The notes: generated from the letters alone by a model not told the origin. Counted from the first letter of the stretch, positions 42,887-51,700 are shown. The stretch: 64,000 nt of DNA from Photobacterium galatheae (GCF_000695255.1 NZ_JMIB01000038.1:124001-188000), one strand, 5' to 3'. Numbers and translations are program-made.

Positions 42887-43939
42887 ATGATTACTGCAAA
42901 CAATATCGCAATCCACCTTACATACACATGTCCTTTAGAATGTAGTCATTGTTGTTTTCAATCAGGACCTAAAGTCAAAACTAGACTTTCTGAAGAAATT
43001 ATACTGGATACTGTTAATGCTATTGATCCAGAGAAGATTAAAATGGTTGCGTTTACTGGTGGTGAACCTTTTTTACTATACAGTACGTTATTAAAAGCTG
43101 TTGAAATTGCTTCTAAAAAGGGTGTAACAACACGTGTTGTTACTAGCGCATACTTTGCGACATCGGAAAACAACGCAAGAAAGAAATTAAAGGAGTTAAA
43201 AGATTTTGGATTAGATGAAATTTCAATAAGCTGGGACGATTATCACGAGGAATATGTAGATTTTGACGTAGTGCGAAACGCCTTCTTAGTTTCAAAATCA
43301 TTGGGAATTAGAGCTGCGATAAATATAGTTCAAGATGCAAATTCAAAATGGGATGTTAGCAGAGTTGTTCTAGAAATGAACGGACATTGTACAGAGGAAG
43401 ATGTACTTTGCGAGACTAATTTGAATTTGACTGGGCGCGCAAAGGAGAAGTTGTCAGAGAGGAACTCAAGAAATAATAGGCTTCTTGGCCCATGTCCATA
43501 TGTTTTAAGTGGCCCCACACTTAATGCAAAAGGGAACCTCCTTGCTTGCTGCGGAGTAATTGAAGAGCAAGGCCCTCTTGTGATATCAAATGAGCTAATT
43601 CCAAGTGAGATAATGAGTGATATTGAAAACTCATATAGCAACCTGTTGCATAAGTGGCTTTATCTGAGAGGTCCTTTTGCTTTGCTCGAAGAAATCAGAA
43701 AAAAATTCGATGTACCTATACCTTTAGAAGAGCATATCGGAGGCAATTGTGAGTCTTGCCAAATCCTATTTGGCTCTGAATACTTTGGTTATGCAGTTGA
43801 AATTCTTAAAGATAAAGCTCAAGAAATAGTCAATGAGGAGTTTTTATTATCCTCAATGAATATGTTGGACGCTAAGTATACAATTGACCTTTGGGGCAAA
43901 AATGTAGTTAATGAAAAAATACCCATTATTCAGCTATAG
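42887..43939 (+). CDS. Radical SAM/SPASM-like peptide-modifying enzyme
   Basis: A 350-aa radical SAM protein. Cys15, Cys19 and Cys22 form CX3CX2C (CPLECSHC) for the SAM-binding 4Fe-4S cluster; GGE is at 58-60. The C-terminal part has more cysteines, Cys203, Cys221-Cys222, Cys288 and Cys291 (GPCPYVLSG, LLACCGV, GGNCESCQ), like a SPASM or twitch domain that holds auxiliary clusters. Enzymes of this sort epimerise or cross-link peptides. With the upstream peptide gene it forms a two-gene unit; there is no transporter, protease or immunity gene beside it. It is AT-rich compared with neighbours, a sign of transfer. ATG 42887 follows GGAGAG. The reaction type cannot be told from sequence. Confidence 0.85.
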   Translation: MITANNIAIHLTYTCPLECSHCCFQSGPKVKTRLSEEIILDTVNAIDPEKIKMVAFTGGEPFLLYSTLLKAVEIASKKGVTTRVVTSAYFATSENNARKKLKELKDFGLDEISISWDDYHEEYVDFDVVRNAFLVSKSLGIRAAINIVQDANSKWDVSRVVLEMNGHCTEEDVLCETNLNLTGRAKEKLSERNSRNNRLLGPCPYVLSGPTLNAKGNLLACCGVIEEQGPLVISNELIPSEIMSDIENSYSNLLHKWLYLRGPFALLEEIRKKFDVPIPLEEHIGGNCESCQILFGSEYFGYAVEILKDKAQEIVNEEFLLSSMNMLDAKYTIDLWGKNVVNEKIPIIQL

Positions 43940-43947
43940 AAGTAAAT

Positions 43948-43996
43948 TAACAAGGCATTACACGGGACACAAACAGTGCCCGTGAATGCGGTGTTA
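43948..43996. mobile_element. attC-like integron recombination site after the radical SAM gene
   Basis: Starting nine bases after the stop codon, the strand folds as: TAACA/TGTTA pair, unpaired AGG/CGG spacer, CATT/AATG, bulged A, CACGGG/CCCGTG, bulged A, CAC/GTG, loop AAACA. An R-box-like pair, an unpaired central spacer and two extrahelical bases are the marks of attC sites. It is short (about 50 bp against the usual 57 or more) and the R box does not fully match the GTTRRRY consensus, so it may be a degenerate or minimal site. No integrase gene is in the window. Confidence 0.5.
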
Positions 43997-44121
43997 CCCC
44001 AAATTTATCTAATCCTACGCTACTTAAATCGTTCAACAACTCTAGCTCATTTCTGTCCAAAAACGAATTTAGTAATCAATTCATCCCCCCACTTGTTGTA
44101 TGAACCCTGTTTTCGTGAAAG

Positions 44122-44215
44122 TGCCTATAAACGCAGGAATCAAAAAAGAAACACACAGCTCATATCAGGAATCCGAGCACAAAAGGCACTGGATTCCCGC
44201 CTGCGCGAGAATGAC
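44122..44215 (-). repeat. REP/MITE-like repeat, copy C (inverted)
   Basis: The reverse complement begins GTCATTCTCGCGCAGGCGGG and follows copies A and B for about 95 bp. Its right flank (44216-44282) ends in GTGTAGGAAAGACAGG, which recurs at the edge of the tadB-tadC repeat (57384-57399), so the element probably extends to 44282. The stretch 43997-44121 holds nothing I can name. Confidence 0.78.
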
Positions 44216-44294
44216 GCTATATCATTGATTTAAAGCAAAATATATTATTTTTGTCGATGAGGTTGTGTAGGAAAGACAGGTCGGTGATGACCAA

Positions 44295-45377
44295 TCAGCT
44301 TGCGGTCGCTTGAAGCAGCCTTGGCAACAAGCGTTGCCCCTGACTGTCGAACAGATGCAGTTTGTCCGGATCGATATAAACCGGCAATGACTGATGTAAT
44401 GCCAGCGGCTGTTCCGGGGTCACTGCGGTAAACATCTGGCCGAGTAGCTGCCCGTGAACCAGTTGGTTCGGGCCCAGCGGTTCAACTACCTGAACGGCCA
44501 GATCCAACCGAAGGGGATGCGCGTCAGTTGTCAGGCTGAGTTGCTCCGGGCGGATCCCGACTTTGATGTGCTGGTCCGGCAGGTGGGCATAGGCCGGTAC
44601 ACTGCAGGTCTGACCGTTGCTCAGGACGAGCTGACCGCCTGACAGGGTTGCCGGTAACAGGTTGATGGCCGGGCTGCCGATAAAGCTGGCGACAAATTCG
44701 CTTTGCGGCTGGTGGTAGATCTCAGAAGGTGTGCCAACCTGTTCGATTTCGCCCTGATTTAAGACCACAATGCGATCCGCCAGCGTCATGGCTTCGACCT
44801 GATCATGGGTAACATACACACTGGTGACCCCGAGTTCGCGTTGCAGCTTTTTGATTTCCAGCCGCATATGCGCGCGCAGGGCAGCATCCAGATTCGACAG
44901 GGGTTCGTCGAACAGAAACAGCTTGGGATCGCGGACAATGGCGCGTCCCATCGCCACTCGCTGACGTTGTCCGCCGGAAAGCTTGGCGGGTTTCCGGTCG
45001 AGGTAATCTTCAATTTTCAGCGTTGTTGCCACGCGGCGGATTTTGCGGTCGATCAGACTTTTCTCGACGCCACGGTTTTTCAGGCCGTAAGCCAGATTGT
45101 CGTAAACCGTCATGTGCGGGTAGAGCGCATAGTTCTGGAACACCATCGCGATATCTCGTGCGGCCGGTTTGATCGGATCGACCCGGCGGCCGTCGAGTTC
45201 AATACTGCCGCTGGTGATGGCTTCCAGTCCGGCAATGGAACGCAGAATGGAGGATTTTCCGCAGCCGGACGGCCCGACCAGCACGATAAACTCACCAGCT
45301 TTTACATCCAGGTTGATCCCTTTAACTGCCTGATGGCCGTTCTCGTAAATTTTGATTAATTGATTCAGTTTCAGCAT
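44295..45377 (-). CDS. ugpC: UgpC, glycerol-3-phosphate ABC importer ATPase
   Basis: A 360-aa ABC ATPase of the MalK/UgpC type. Walker A is [10 protein letters not shown], the Q-loop [11 protein letters not shown], the signature [15 protein letters not shown], Walker [14 protein letters not shown] and the switch His in YVTHDQ. The C-terminal OB-like regulatory domain (~240-360) contains VGIRPEQ. It powers uptake of sn-glycerol-3-phosphate and glycerophosphodiesters. Start ATG 45377 (MLKLNQLIK) is preferred over the ATG at 45407. It is the last gene of ugpBAEC; the order is B-A-E-C as in E. coli. Confidence 0.9.
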   Translation of the reverse strand: MLKLNQLIKIYENGHQAVKGINLDVKAGEFIVLVGPSGCGKSSILRSIAGLEAITSGSIELDGRRVDPIKPAARDIAMVFQNYALYPHMTVYDNLAYGLKNRGVEKSLIDRKIRRVATTLKIEDYLDRKPAKLSGGQRQRVAMGRAIVRDPKLFLFDEPLSNLDAALRAHMRLEIKKLQRELGVTSVYVTHDQVEAMTLADRIVVLNQGEIEQVGTPSEIYHQPQSEFVASFIGSPAINLLPATLSGGQLVLSNGQTCSVPAYAHLPDQHIKVGIRPEQLSLTTDAHPLRLDLAVQVVEPLGPNQLVHGQLLGQMFTAVTPEQPLALHQSLPVYIDPDKLHLFDSQGQRLLPRLLQATAS

Positions 45378-45452
45378 GCTGTTCTCGTGCTCATATCTTG
45401 TGATCATGTCTCGTGCTTCTGTTTTTTCGTCGTTTGGCAGTGCAGGAGACGG

Positions 45453-46367
45453 TTATTTCTCGGATTCCACCAGTCCTTTGACGAACCAGCGCTGGAAAAT
45501 CACAACCACCAGCACCGGGGGCAGCATGGCAAGAATCGCCATGGCGAAGGCATAGTCGTAACGTGGCTGACGGGATTCGGTAATGTTGCTCAGGATCTGT
45601 TTGATCCCCATGACGATGGTGTTGTAGGCCTCATCGGTGGTGATCATGATCGGCCACAGATACTGGTTCCAGCCCACCACAAACATGATGATGAAAATGG
45701 CTGCCATCATGGTTTTAGACAGCGGCAGCAGGATATCCACCAGAAAACGCCAGGGACCGGCATTGTCGAGCTGGGCGGCTTCCAGCAGTTCATCCGGGAT
45801 CGTTTTGAAAAACTGGCGGAAGAAAAAGGTCGCAGTCGCAGATGCAATCAGCGGCAGGATCAGCCCGGTATAGGAGTTCAGCATCCCGAGGTTCGCCACC
45901 ACTTCATAAGACGGAATAATCCGGACTTCCAGCGGCAGCAGCAGGGTGATAAAGATCAGTCCGAACCAGAGGCTGGCATAAGGCAGCCGGAAAAAAACCA
46001 GTGCATAGGCCGCCAGCATGGAAATGACAATCTTTCCGATGGCAAATCCCAGTCCCATGATCAGTGAATTCACAATCATGGTGCTGGCGTTCACGTCCTG
46101 ACTGAACCCGATACTGCTGTGCCAGGCTTCCTGATAGGTTGCCAGAAAGTGCCCCCCCGGCAGCCATTGCAGTCCGTCACTGATGATGGTGTTCGGATCA
46201 TGGGTTGAACTGGCGAAGATCAGCCAGACCGGCACCAGCATAAACGCCATGCCTGCCAGCAGGATCAGATGATCCAGCCATTGACTGCGTTTTAGGGAAA
46301 GCGATCGGCTGACGCCTTGTTTCTCTGCCGGTATTGCCGGAATCCGGCTTGTCTGTGTCGTGTTCAT
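45453..46367 (-). CDS. ugpE: UgpE, glycerol-3-phosphate ABC permease
   Basis: A 304-aa permease with six membrane helices and the EAA loop (EAAQLDNAGPWRFLVDILLP) that contacts UgpC. The 30-residue N-terminal cytoplasmic tail is longer than in E. coli UgpE. Distinctive UgpE strings include WLIFASSTHDP and GWNQYLWPIMIT. It forms the channel with UgpA; its ATG touches the ugpA stop, so the two are coupled. Confidence 0.92.
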   Translation of the reverse strand: MNTTQTSRIPAIPAEKQGVSRSLSLKRSQWLDHLILLAGMAFMLVPVWLIFASSTHDPNTIISDGLQWLPGGHFLATYQEAWHSSIGFSQDVNASTMIVNSLIMGLGFAIGKIVISMLAAYALVFFRLPYASLWFGLIFITLLLPLEVRIIPSYEVVANLGMLNSYTGLILPLIASATATFFFRQFFKTIPDELLEAAQLDNAGPWRFLVDILLPLSKTMMAAIFIIMFVVGWNQYLWPIMITTDEAYNTIVMGIKQILSNITESRQPRYDYAFAMAILAMLPPVLVVVIFQRWFVKGLVESEK

Positions 46368-47248
46368 CAGTAATGTACCTTTCGTTCAATCACACGGAAC
46401 TGGAAGTAAGTCAGTGCTAACACCAGAAGCAACAGGACAACAGACTGGGCAGAGCTGCCGCCTAAGTCAGCACCGATGAAACCATCCTGAAAGACTTTGT
46501 AGACCAGGGTGGTGGTACTGCCGCCGGGGCCGCCGGAGGTCATGGTGTCGATGATGCCGAAGGTGTCGAAAAAGGCATAAGTCAGATTGATCACCAGCAG
46601 GAAGAAACCGGTGGGTGCCAGCAGCGGAAACGTGATGGTCCAGAACCGGCGGCGGTCGGATGGGCAGTCCAGTTCTGCGGCTTCGCGGACGGAATGAGAA
46701 ATCGACTGTAATCCAGCCAGAAAGTAAACGAAATTGACAGACACCTGCTTCCAGACCGAAACAATGATCAAGGCAAAGGTGGCATCAAATGCACGGGTCT
46801 GGTAACTGAAGTCCCAGCCAACGATCGCAAACATGCCGGTGAAGGTGCCGAAATGCGGGTTAAACAGAAAGCTGCCCATAATCCCGGCGACTGCCGGAGC
46901 GACAGCGTACACCCAGGTCAGTGTGACCTTGTAGCCGCTCTGGCCGCGGCGGATATTGTTGGCTTTGACGGCCAGCAGCAGTGCCAGCGCCAGAGACAGC
47001 AGGGCAACGGTGAATGAGAACAGCAGTGTGAAACCAATCGATTTCAGGTATTCCGCTGAGCTGAACAGCATCTGGTAGTTCTCGAACCCGATAAAGGTAC
47101 TGGAGAGTCCCCAGGGATCTTCCAGCATGAATGACAGGTAAATTGCCTGCGCAGCCGGATAGAAAAAGAAAACGGCAATGATCAGGATCTGGGGAGCCAG
47201 CATCAGATACGGCACACCCGAGTGATGGAATTGTTGTCGGCGTTCCAC
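46367..47248 (-). CDS. ugpA: UgpA, glycerol-3-phosphate ABC permease
   Basis: A 293-aa permease with six membrane segments and the EAA motif (VREAAELDCPSDRRRFWTIT). N-terminal YLMLAPQILIIAVFFFYPA and the C-terminal GGPGGSTTTLVYKVFQDGFI are typical of UgpA. It is paired with UgpE, which starts at its stop codon. It lies 72 bp downstream of ugpB in the same operon. Confidence 0.92.
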   Translation of the reverse strand: MERRQQFHHSGVPYLMLAPQILIIAVFFFYPAAQAIYLSFMLEDPWGLSSTFIGFENYQMLFSSAEYLKSIGFTLLFSFTVALLSLALALLLAVKANNIRRGQSGYKVTLTWVYAVAPAVAGIMGSFLFNPHFGTFTGMFAIVGWDFSYQTRAFDATFALIIVSVWKQVSVNFVYFLAGLQSISHSVREAAELDCPSDRRRFWTITFPLLAPTGFFLLVINLTYAFFDTFGIIDTMTSGGPGGSTTTLVYKVFQDGFIGADLGGSSAQSVVLLLLVLALTYFQFRVIERKVHY

Positions 47249-47320
47249 GGTCGTCTCGATGAAGGTGAATCAATCAGAACACAGCGCGGCCAGTCAGCCG
47301 CGCTGCGGGGAGTGCCCGTG

Positions 47321-48628
47321 TTATTTCACGGTGCGGGCAAAACGTTTCAGCAGTACCTGGCTTTCCTTTTCCACTTTGTCGAAACTGTCTTCGACGGTGC
47401 TGGTGCCCGCAAAAATGTTGTCGAATTCGCGGTGCATAATTTGCTGAATCTGCGGGTAGAAACCTAAGCGGTAGCCCCGGGTCCAGTCGCCACCGGGCAG
47501 GCTGAGTTGTTTCACGCCGATTTCGGCATCCGGCTGCTTCTTGTAATAGCCGGATGCTTTGGCCTGCTCGTAAGCGGCTTCAGTGACCGGGACATAGCCG
47601 GTCGCTTCGTGCCAGAACACCTGCGTGTCTGCTTTGGTCAGGTAATGGAAGAAGCCGGCGACGCCTTTTTCTTCTGCTTTGCTGTGTCCGTTCAGGGCGA
47701 ACAGGGCAGCCCCGCCAATGAATGTCCGACCGGCATTGTGGTTGATGGAATCCCAGTAAGGCAGATAGGTGGTGCCCAGACTGAACTTCACGCGGTTCCG
47801 CAGGCCGCCGAACGAGCCGGACGAACCCATCCACATGGCCACTTCCTGGCGTTCAAACGGGGTTTGGTTGGCATCCCAGTCAGAACCGTAATATTTGTAA
47901 TAGCCTTTGTCTGACCACGCTTTGAGTTTGTGGAAATGCATGCGCATGTCCGGCGTGTTGAACATCAGCTTGGTGGCCGGGCCTTCATAGCCGTTATTCT
48001 GGTCGGCCAGCGGCAGGTTATGGCGGGACTTGAAGTTTTCAAACATAATCCAGGGGGTCAGTGACTGAGAGAAACCGGCATAGCCTTTGTCTTTCAGTCT
48101 GGCGGCGACCTTTTCCAGATCTTCATACGTCTTGGGCGGCTGAACGCCCACTTTGTTCAGAATGTCTTTGTTGTAGTACAGCACCGGGGTTGAACTGTTA
48201 AAAGGCATGCCAATCATCTTGCCTTGATTATCGGCGTAAAAGTTGCGAACTCCGGCAATGTAATCTTTGCTGTGAAAGTCGTAACCTGCACTGACCAGAA
48301 TATCCTGAACCGGTTTGGCAACCCCGGGCGCGTTCATGATGGTCGCTGCACCAACATCTGCGACTTGCAGGATATTCGGGGCTTCACCGGCACGGAAGGC
48401 GGCAATCCCTGCGGTCAGGGTTTCAACATAAGAGCCTTTGTAGACGGGGACGACTTTGTATTCAGTTTGCGAGGCGTTGTATTCCTTTGCCAGTTGGTTC
48501 ACGGTTTCACCCAGTTCTCCGCCCATGGCATGCCACCAGGTAATTTCTGTGGTTGCCCAGGCTGAGCTGGCAAAACCGGCGCCTGCAAAGGCCACGATCA
48601 GTGCGCGCACCGTCTTTAACTTATTCAT
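47321..48628 (-). CDS. ugpB: UgpB, periplasmic glycerol-3-phosphate-binding protein
   Basis: A 435-aa solute-binding protein with a signal peptide (cleavage near ASSAWA|TTEI). Family strings are clear: TEITWWHAMGGELGETVNQL, VPVYKGSYVETLTAGIAAFR, APNILQVADVGAATIM, NSSTPVLYYNKDI and GAALFALNGHSKAEEKGVAG. It captures glycerol-3-phosphate for UgpAEC and is the first gene of the operon. A PHO-box match stands 123 bp upstream, as expected for a phosphate-starvation operon. Length matches E. coli UgpB. Confidence 0.95.
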   Translation of the reverse strand: MNKLKTVRALIVAFAGAGFASSAWATTEITWWHAMGGELGETVNQLAKEYNASQTEYKVVPVYKGSYVETLTAGIAAFRAGEAPNILQVADVGAATIMNAPGVAKPVQDILVSAGYDFHSKDYIAGVRNFYADNQGKMIGMPFNSSTPVLYYNKDILNKVGVQPPKTYEDLEKVAARLKDKGYAGFSQSLTPWIMFENFKSRHNLPLADQNNGYEGPATKLMFNTPDMRMHFHKLKAWSDKGYYKYYGSDWDANQTPFERQEVAMWMGSSGSFGGLRNRVKFSLGTTYLPYWDSINHNAGRTFIGGAALFALNGHSKAEEKGVAGFFHYLTKADTQVFWHEATGYVPVTEAAYEQAKASGYYKKQPDAEIGVKQLSLPGGDWTRGYRLGFYPQIQQIMHREFDNIFAGTSTVEDSFDKVEKESQVLLKRFARTVK

Positions 48629-48750
48629 GCTGTTTCCCTGTCAGTCTGTGTGAATGAATATTTTGGGGTCTGTTTTGCTTTCGCTCGAAAGGCAGCTGTT
48701 TTCGCTGGCAGTATGGTGATTGCGCTTTATTGCAGTGATGTTGATGGCGT

Positions 48751-48768
48751 ATGTCAGTTTGATGACAG
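48751..48768 (-). promoter_or_regulatory. PHO box upstream of ugpB
   Basis: On the minus strand CTGTCATCAAACTGACAT matches the PhoB consensus (CTGTCAT, four bases, CTGTCAY) at all but two positions. It explains control of ugpBAEC by phosphate limitation. The rest of 48629-49029 shows no gene. Confidence 0.55.
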
Positions 48769-49029
48769 GTGAAAAGGTTTTGAATTGAAGAGACTTTTTC
48801 TGTCTGCCAGTCTGTCATCAGAGAAAAGCGATGCCTGCATAGCATAATTGAAATTCTGCTCATTCAATTTTGGTAATCATCAATCGCTTGAACTAGGTTA
48901 GATTTACTACCAGCAGGAAAATCAGCGTACACATACGGTGAAAGTGGCCGGCAAGAGCCTCTCAGACGTGTGATGTGTCCCGGGTTCCTGCGATATTGCA
49001 TCAGACACAAATGGAAGTGTGCGACGATC

Positions 49030-50304
49030 ATGACGTTGTTGGAGTTGAATCTGAAATCCTTCATTGATGAGGTTGGCAGCCTGGCTGATCTGACCGACTC
49101 ATGGCTGGCGGTGTTCTCACTTCACATTTCTTTCCCTTTCTTCTGGCTGGTTCTGGCTGCGCTGGTGCTGGTGTCTCTCATGTTGTCAGTCATCAGTCTG
49201 GTCTGGAAGCAACGATACCGTCGCTCCCGTGTTCATCGTGAACTGGCCCGAGCAAACCAACGGATGAGCCTGGCGACATCTGTGGCCGGGATTGGGGTCT
49301 GGGAATGGGATGTCGGCAATGACACCCTTCAGTGGAGTCCTTATCTTTATGATCTGTATGGGATTCGTGTCGGGAGCCGATTGTCGCTGAAAGACTGGAT
49401 TCTGAGATTGAAAGAAGGGGACGACGAAAAAGTCCTCCGGCTCAAACAACTGGCCGGAAAAAGCAAACAGCAAACCTTACTCATTGACATGATTGATCCG
49501 ATAGACGGCCAGCCGCGTGTACTGGAGCTGGTGGTTCAGGGACTGATCAATGATGCATCCCGCTTAATTGGCACCCAGCGTGATATTTCCGATGTGATCG
49601 AACGACAGCGCAAAATGGAGCAGGCTGCACTGCAGGATAAGCTCACAGGCTTACCAAATACACGCGCCTTAAACCGGGTGCTGAAAGCGGCTTTTTCGGC
49701 CCCGGATATGAGCAATAAGGTGTTTGGCCTGATGTTTATCGATCTTGATGGCTTCAAACAGGTGAATGATACCTTGGGGCATGATGTGGGGGATGCCCTG
49801 CTGCTCCATGCATCCAAACGGATGCGGGGTTGTTTACGGGTTGAAGATGAAGTTTTCCGTTTGGGCGGCGATGAGTTTGTGGTTTGGGTGCCTTTGGGCG
49901 AGTACGCCGTCAAAATCAATAAGATCAGTAAAGATAAGATTTTTGATGATGAACCAGACAGACGCGAACCCTTGATTCTCCCCTGGGGAGACAACGATGA
50001 AGAGCTGACCTACCGTATGGAAGCCATTGCAGAGAAGTTACTGCATACGCTGACAGAACCCTTCAATTTTGGTGAAAATCAGTGTCGGGTGTCAGCCAGC
50101 ATCGGGATCGCCCGTTACCCGTTTCATGCCAAAGATGCACAGACATTGCTCAAGTTGGCCGATACAGCCATGTATCAGGCGAAGCGAAGAGGAAAGCGGC
50201 AGTTTGCCCATTATGATCCTGAGTTAGAGGAGAGCAGTCAGCCTGCAGAAAAACAGGATGTATCGGCTGAACAAAGGGCAATTCGGACCGTCGGCTTGGA
50301 TTGA
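49030..50304 (+). CDS. Membrane-bound PAS-GGDEF diguanylate cyclase
   Basis: About 424 aa. One membrane helix (~35-60), a PAS domain (~80-200; SLATSVAGIGVWEWDVGND, IGTQRDISDV) and a GGDEF domain (~212-400) with the intact active site RLGGDEFVVW and an inhibitory RxxD site (RVED) five residues before it, so it should make c-di-GMP with product feedback. An insertion of about 35 charged residues follows the GGDEF motif (KINKISKDKIFDDEPDRRE onward), unusual for the fold. ATG 49030 is chosen from the open frame beginning at 48970; the ribosome site is weak. It lies just before the second tad locus and could set pilus or biofilm state. Confidence 0.85.
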   Translation: MTLLELNLKSFIDEVGSLADLTDSWLAVFSLHISFPFFWLVLAALVLVSLMLSVISLVWKQRYRRSRVHRELARANQRMSLATSVAGIGVWEWDVGNDTLQWSPYLYDLYGIRVGSRLSLKDWILRLKEGDDEKVLRLKQLAGKSKQQTLLIDMIDPIDGQPRVLELVVQGLINDASRLIGTQRDISDVIERQRKMEQAALQDKLTGLPNTRALNRVLKAAFSAPDMSNKVFGLMFIDLDGFKQVNDTLGHDVGDALLLHASKRMRGCLRVEDEVFRLGGDEFVVWVPLGEYAVKINKISKDKIFDDEPDRREPLILPWGDNDEELTYRMEAIAEKLLHTLTEPFNFGENQCRVSASIGIARYPFHAKDAQTLLKLADTAMYQAKRRGKRQFAHYDPELEESSQPAEKQDVSAEQRAIRTVGLD

Positions 50305-50509
50305 TATGTCAAATAAATGACGAGTCAGCGTTTTTTAGTGCGCTGGATGATAAAAAAGAACGACTTATGAAAAAAAAGTCCGATAAACAGACATAATTTT
50401 TTTACACAAATTCTATTCAGATTCTAATATTTGAGACAGAGAGACGTGAAAATTGTGTGTACGCGATGGTGACGTTTACGTCATGGTGAATTAAAGAGAG
50501 GGAATTCTT

Positions 50510-50707
50510 ATGAAATACATTACTTTGGGTTGGATCCATGCCAGTCATTTTCTTCATCGTCTGATACATGAAGAAAAAGGGGCATCTGCAATTGAATATG
50601 TCCTGATTGCGGCGGTGGTTGTTGCGGCGGTGAATTTGCTTGGTCTGGATGATGTGATTCAAGCTGTCGGAGATAAACTCAATGCTGCAATTAGTAGTGC
50701 GGGATGA
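50510..50707 (+). CDS. flp: Flp-type pilin precursor, tad locus 2
   Basis: A 65-aa prepilin with a longer leader (MKYITLGWIHASHFLHRLIH) and the cleavage motif G|ASAIEYVL followed by a hydrophobic helix. It differs clearly from the first-locus Flp (G|ATAIEYG), so the two pili are distinct. A GAGAGGG site precedes the ATG. First gene of the plus-strand tad operon; the 200-bp gap before it carries the likely promoter. Confidence 0.9.
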   Translation: MKYITLGWIHASHFLHRLIHEEKGASAIEYVLIAAVVVAAVNLLGLDDVIQAVGDKLNAAISSAG

Positions 50708-50728
50708 TGAGACGATAGAGACGCTGAT

Positions 50729-51142
50729 TTGATTTTACAGGCTACTTTCGTAATTGCTCTTTTATGTTGCGCAATACAGGATTTAAAAGAGCATCGGGTG
50801 AGCAATATTCTGATTGTGTTGATAACTTTTATTATTTCGTTTTTTTTACTGGGTCAATTAAATATTCAACTTGAAGTTTGGGAATTTGATCATTTATGGT
50901 CATTGTTGTTCGTAATTTTATTCACATGCCCATTCTTCTATAAAGGGGTATTTGGTGCGGCAGATGTGAAAATCTTACTGGTTTTATCAGTGATCTGTCC
51001 ATTAGAGATGACATTGAATATATTGCTCTATAGTTTTTTATGCTTCGTCATATTTTGGCTGTTATTTGTTCGCCGTCGGGAAGAGGCCCCCTTTGTACCC
51101 AGTTTATGGGTTGGAGTGGTTGTATCGTTATGGATGATATAA
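50729..51142 (+). CDS. tadV: TadV/CpaA prepilin peptidase, tad locus 2
   Basis: A 137-aa membrane protease with four or five hydrophobic segments. The two aspartates are in CAIQDLKEHRVSN and in FGAADVKILL; the usual GxGD is GAAD here. It starts with TTG at 50729, and the ribosome site is weak, so the exact start is uncertain. Codon use is more AT-rich than the later tad genes. It overlaps the TadE-like gene by 13 bp. Confidence 0.82.
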   Translation: MILQATFVIALLCCAIQDLKEHRVSNILIVLITFIISFFLLGQLNIQLEVWEFDHLWSLLFVILFTCPFFYKGVFGAADVKILLVLSVICPLEMTLNILLYSFLCFVIFWLLFVRRREEAPFVPSLWVGVVVSLWMI

Positions 51143-51639
51143 GAGTCAGCATCAGAAAGAGAAAACAAGGTCAGCAGGGTGCCGCTGCATTAGAAGCGAT
51201 ACTGCTGACGCCTGTGATCTTAATGATTTTGTATGCGATTGCACAATACAGTCTGATATTCGTTTCAATTCAGATGTTTAACTACGCTGCAGAGGAATCA
51301 CTGAGAGAGAGTATTTCTTATGTCGATTCGAACTGTTATTACGCCGGTTCCTGTGACACCACGACCCTGAAGTCGGAAATAGAAGAATCTGCGAAGGAAG
51401 TTATCAAGCGATATACCGAAGCTGATTCGGGGTTAGGGAAATTATTCGGACAGAATCTGGATACAACCTGGGCTGAGAATGAAACGACAGTTTCATTATT
51501 CAATGTGGATGTTTCTGAACCGGGAAATATTTGCTGTAAGGTGACCATCACCTATAACTATAAAAAATATCCTTTCTTACCGTCTTTTGGTCTGCCAGTT
51601 CCGGATGAGTTGAAATCAACGGCGACACTGAACCTGTAA
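51130..51639 (+). CDS. tadE: TadE-like pseudopilin
   Basis: A 169-aa protein with an N-terminal prepilin-like helix (QQGAAALEAILLTPVILMIL, ~17-45), the TadE hallmark with Glu after the cleavage region, then a periplasmic domain with paired cysteines (NCYYAGSC and ICCKVTITYN). TadE and TadF pseudopilins are processed by TadV and help pilus assembly. ATG 51130 (MDDIRVSI) is the start that leaves only a small overlap with tadV; the frame extends further upstream. Confidence 0.82.
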   Translation: MDDIRVSIRKRKQGQQGAAALEAILLTPVILMILYAIAQYSLIFVSIQMFNYAAEESLRESISYVDSNCYYAGSCDTTTLKSEIEESAKEVIKRYTEADSGLGKLFGQNLDTTWAENETTVSLFNVDVSEPGNICCKVTITYNYKKYPFLPSFGLPVPDELKSTATLNL

Positions 51640-51700
51640 TTCTGCACCGATAGCTGTTAGTTCAGGTCAGTGATGTCAGTCAGTCACAGTGAGGGAAAAT

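Noticed and set aside
41499-44215. CRISPR array
   Set aside because: The repeats are long (~160 bp), few, unevenly spaced and partly inverted; there are no spacers and no cas genes.
43976-44233. 85-codon ORF downstream of the radical SAM gene as a third member of the cassette
   Set aside because: It starts inside the attC-like hairpin and runs into repeat copy C; composition and lack of a ribosome site argue against a gene.
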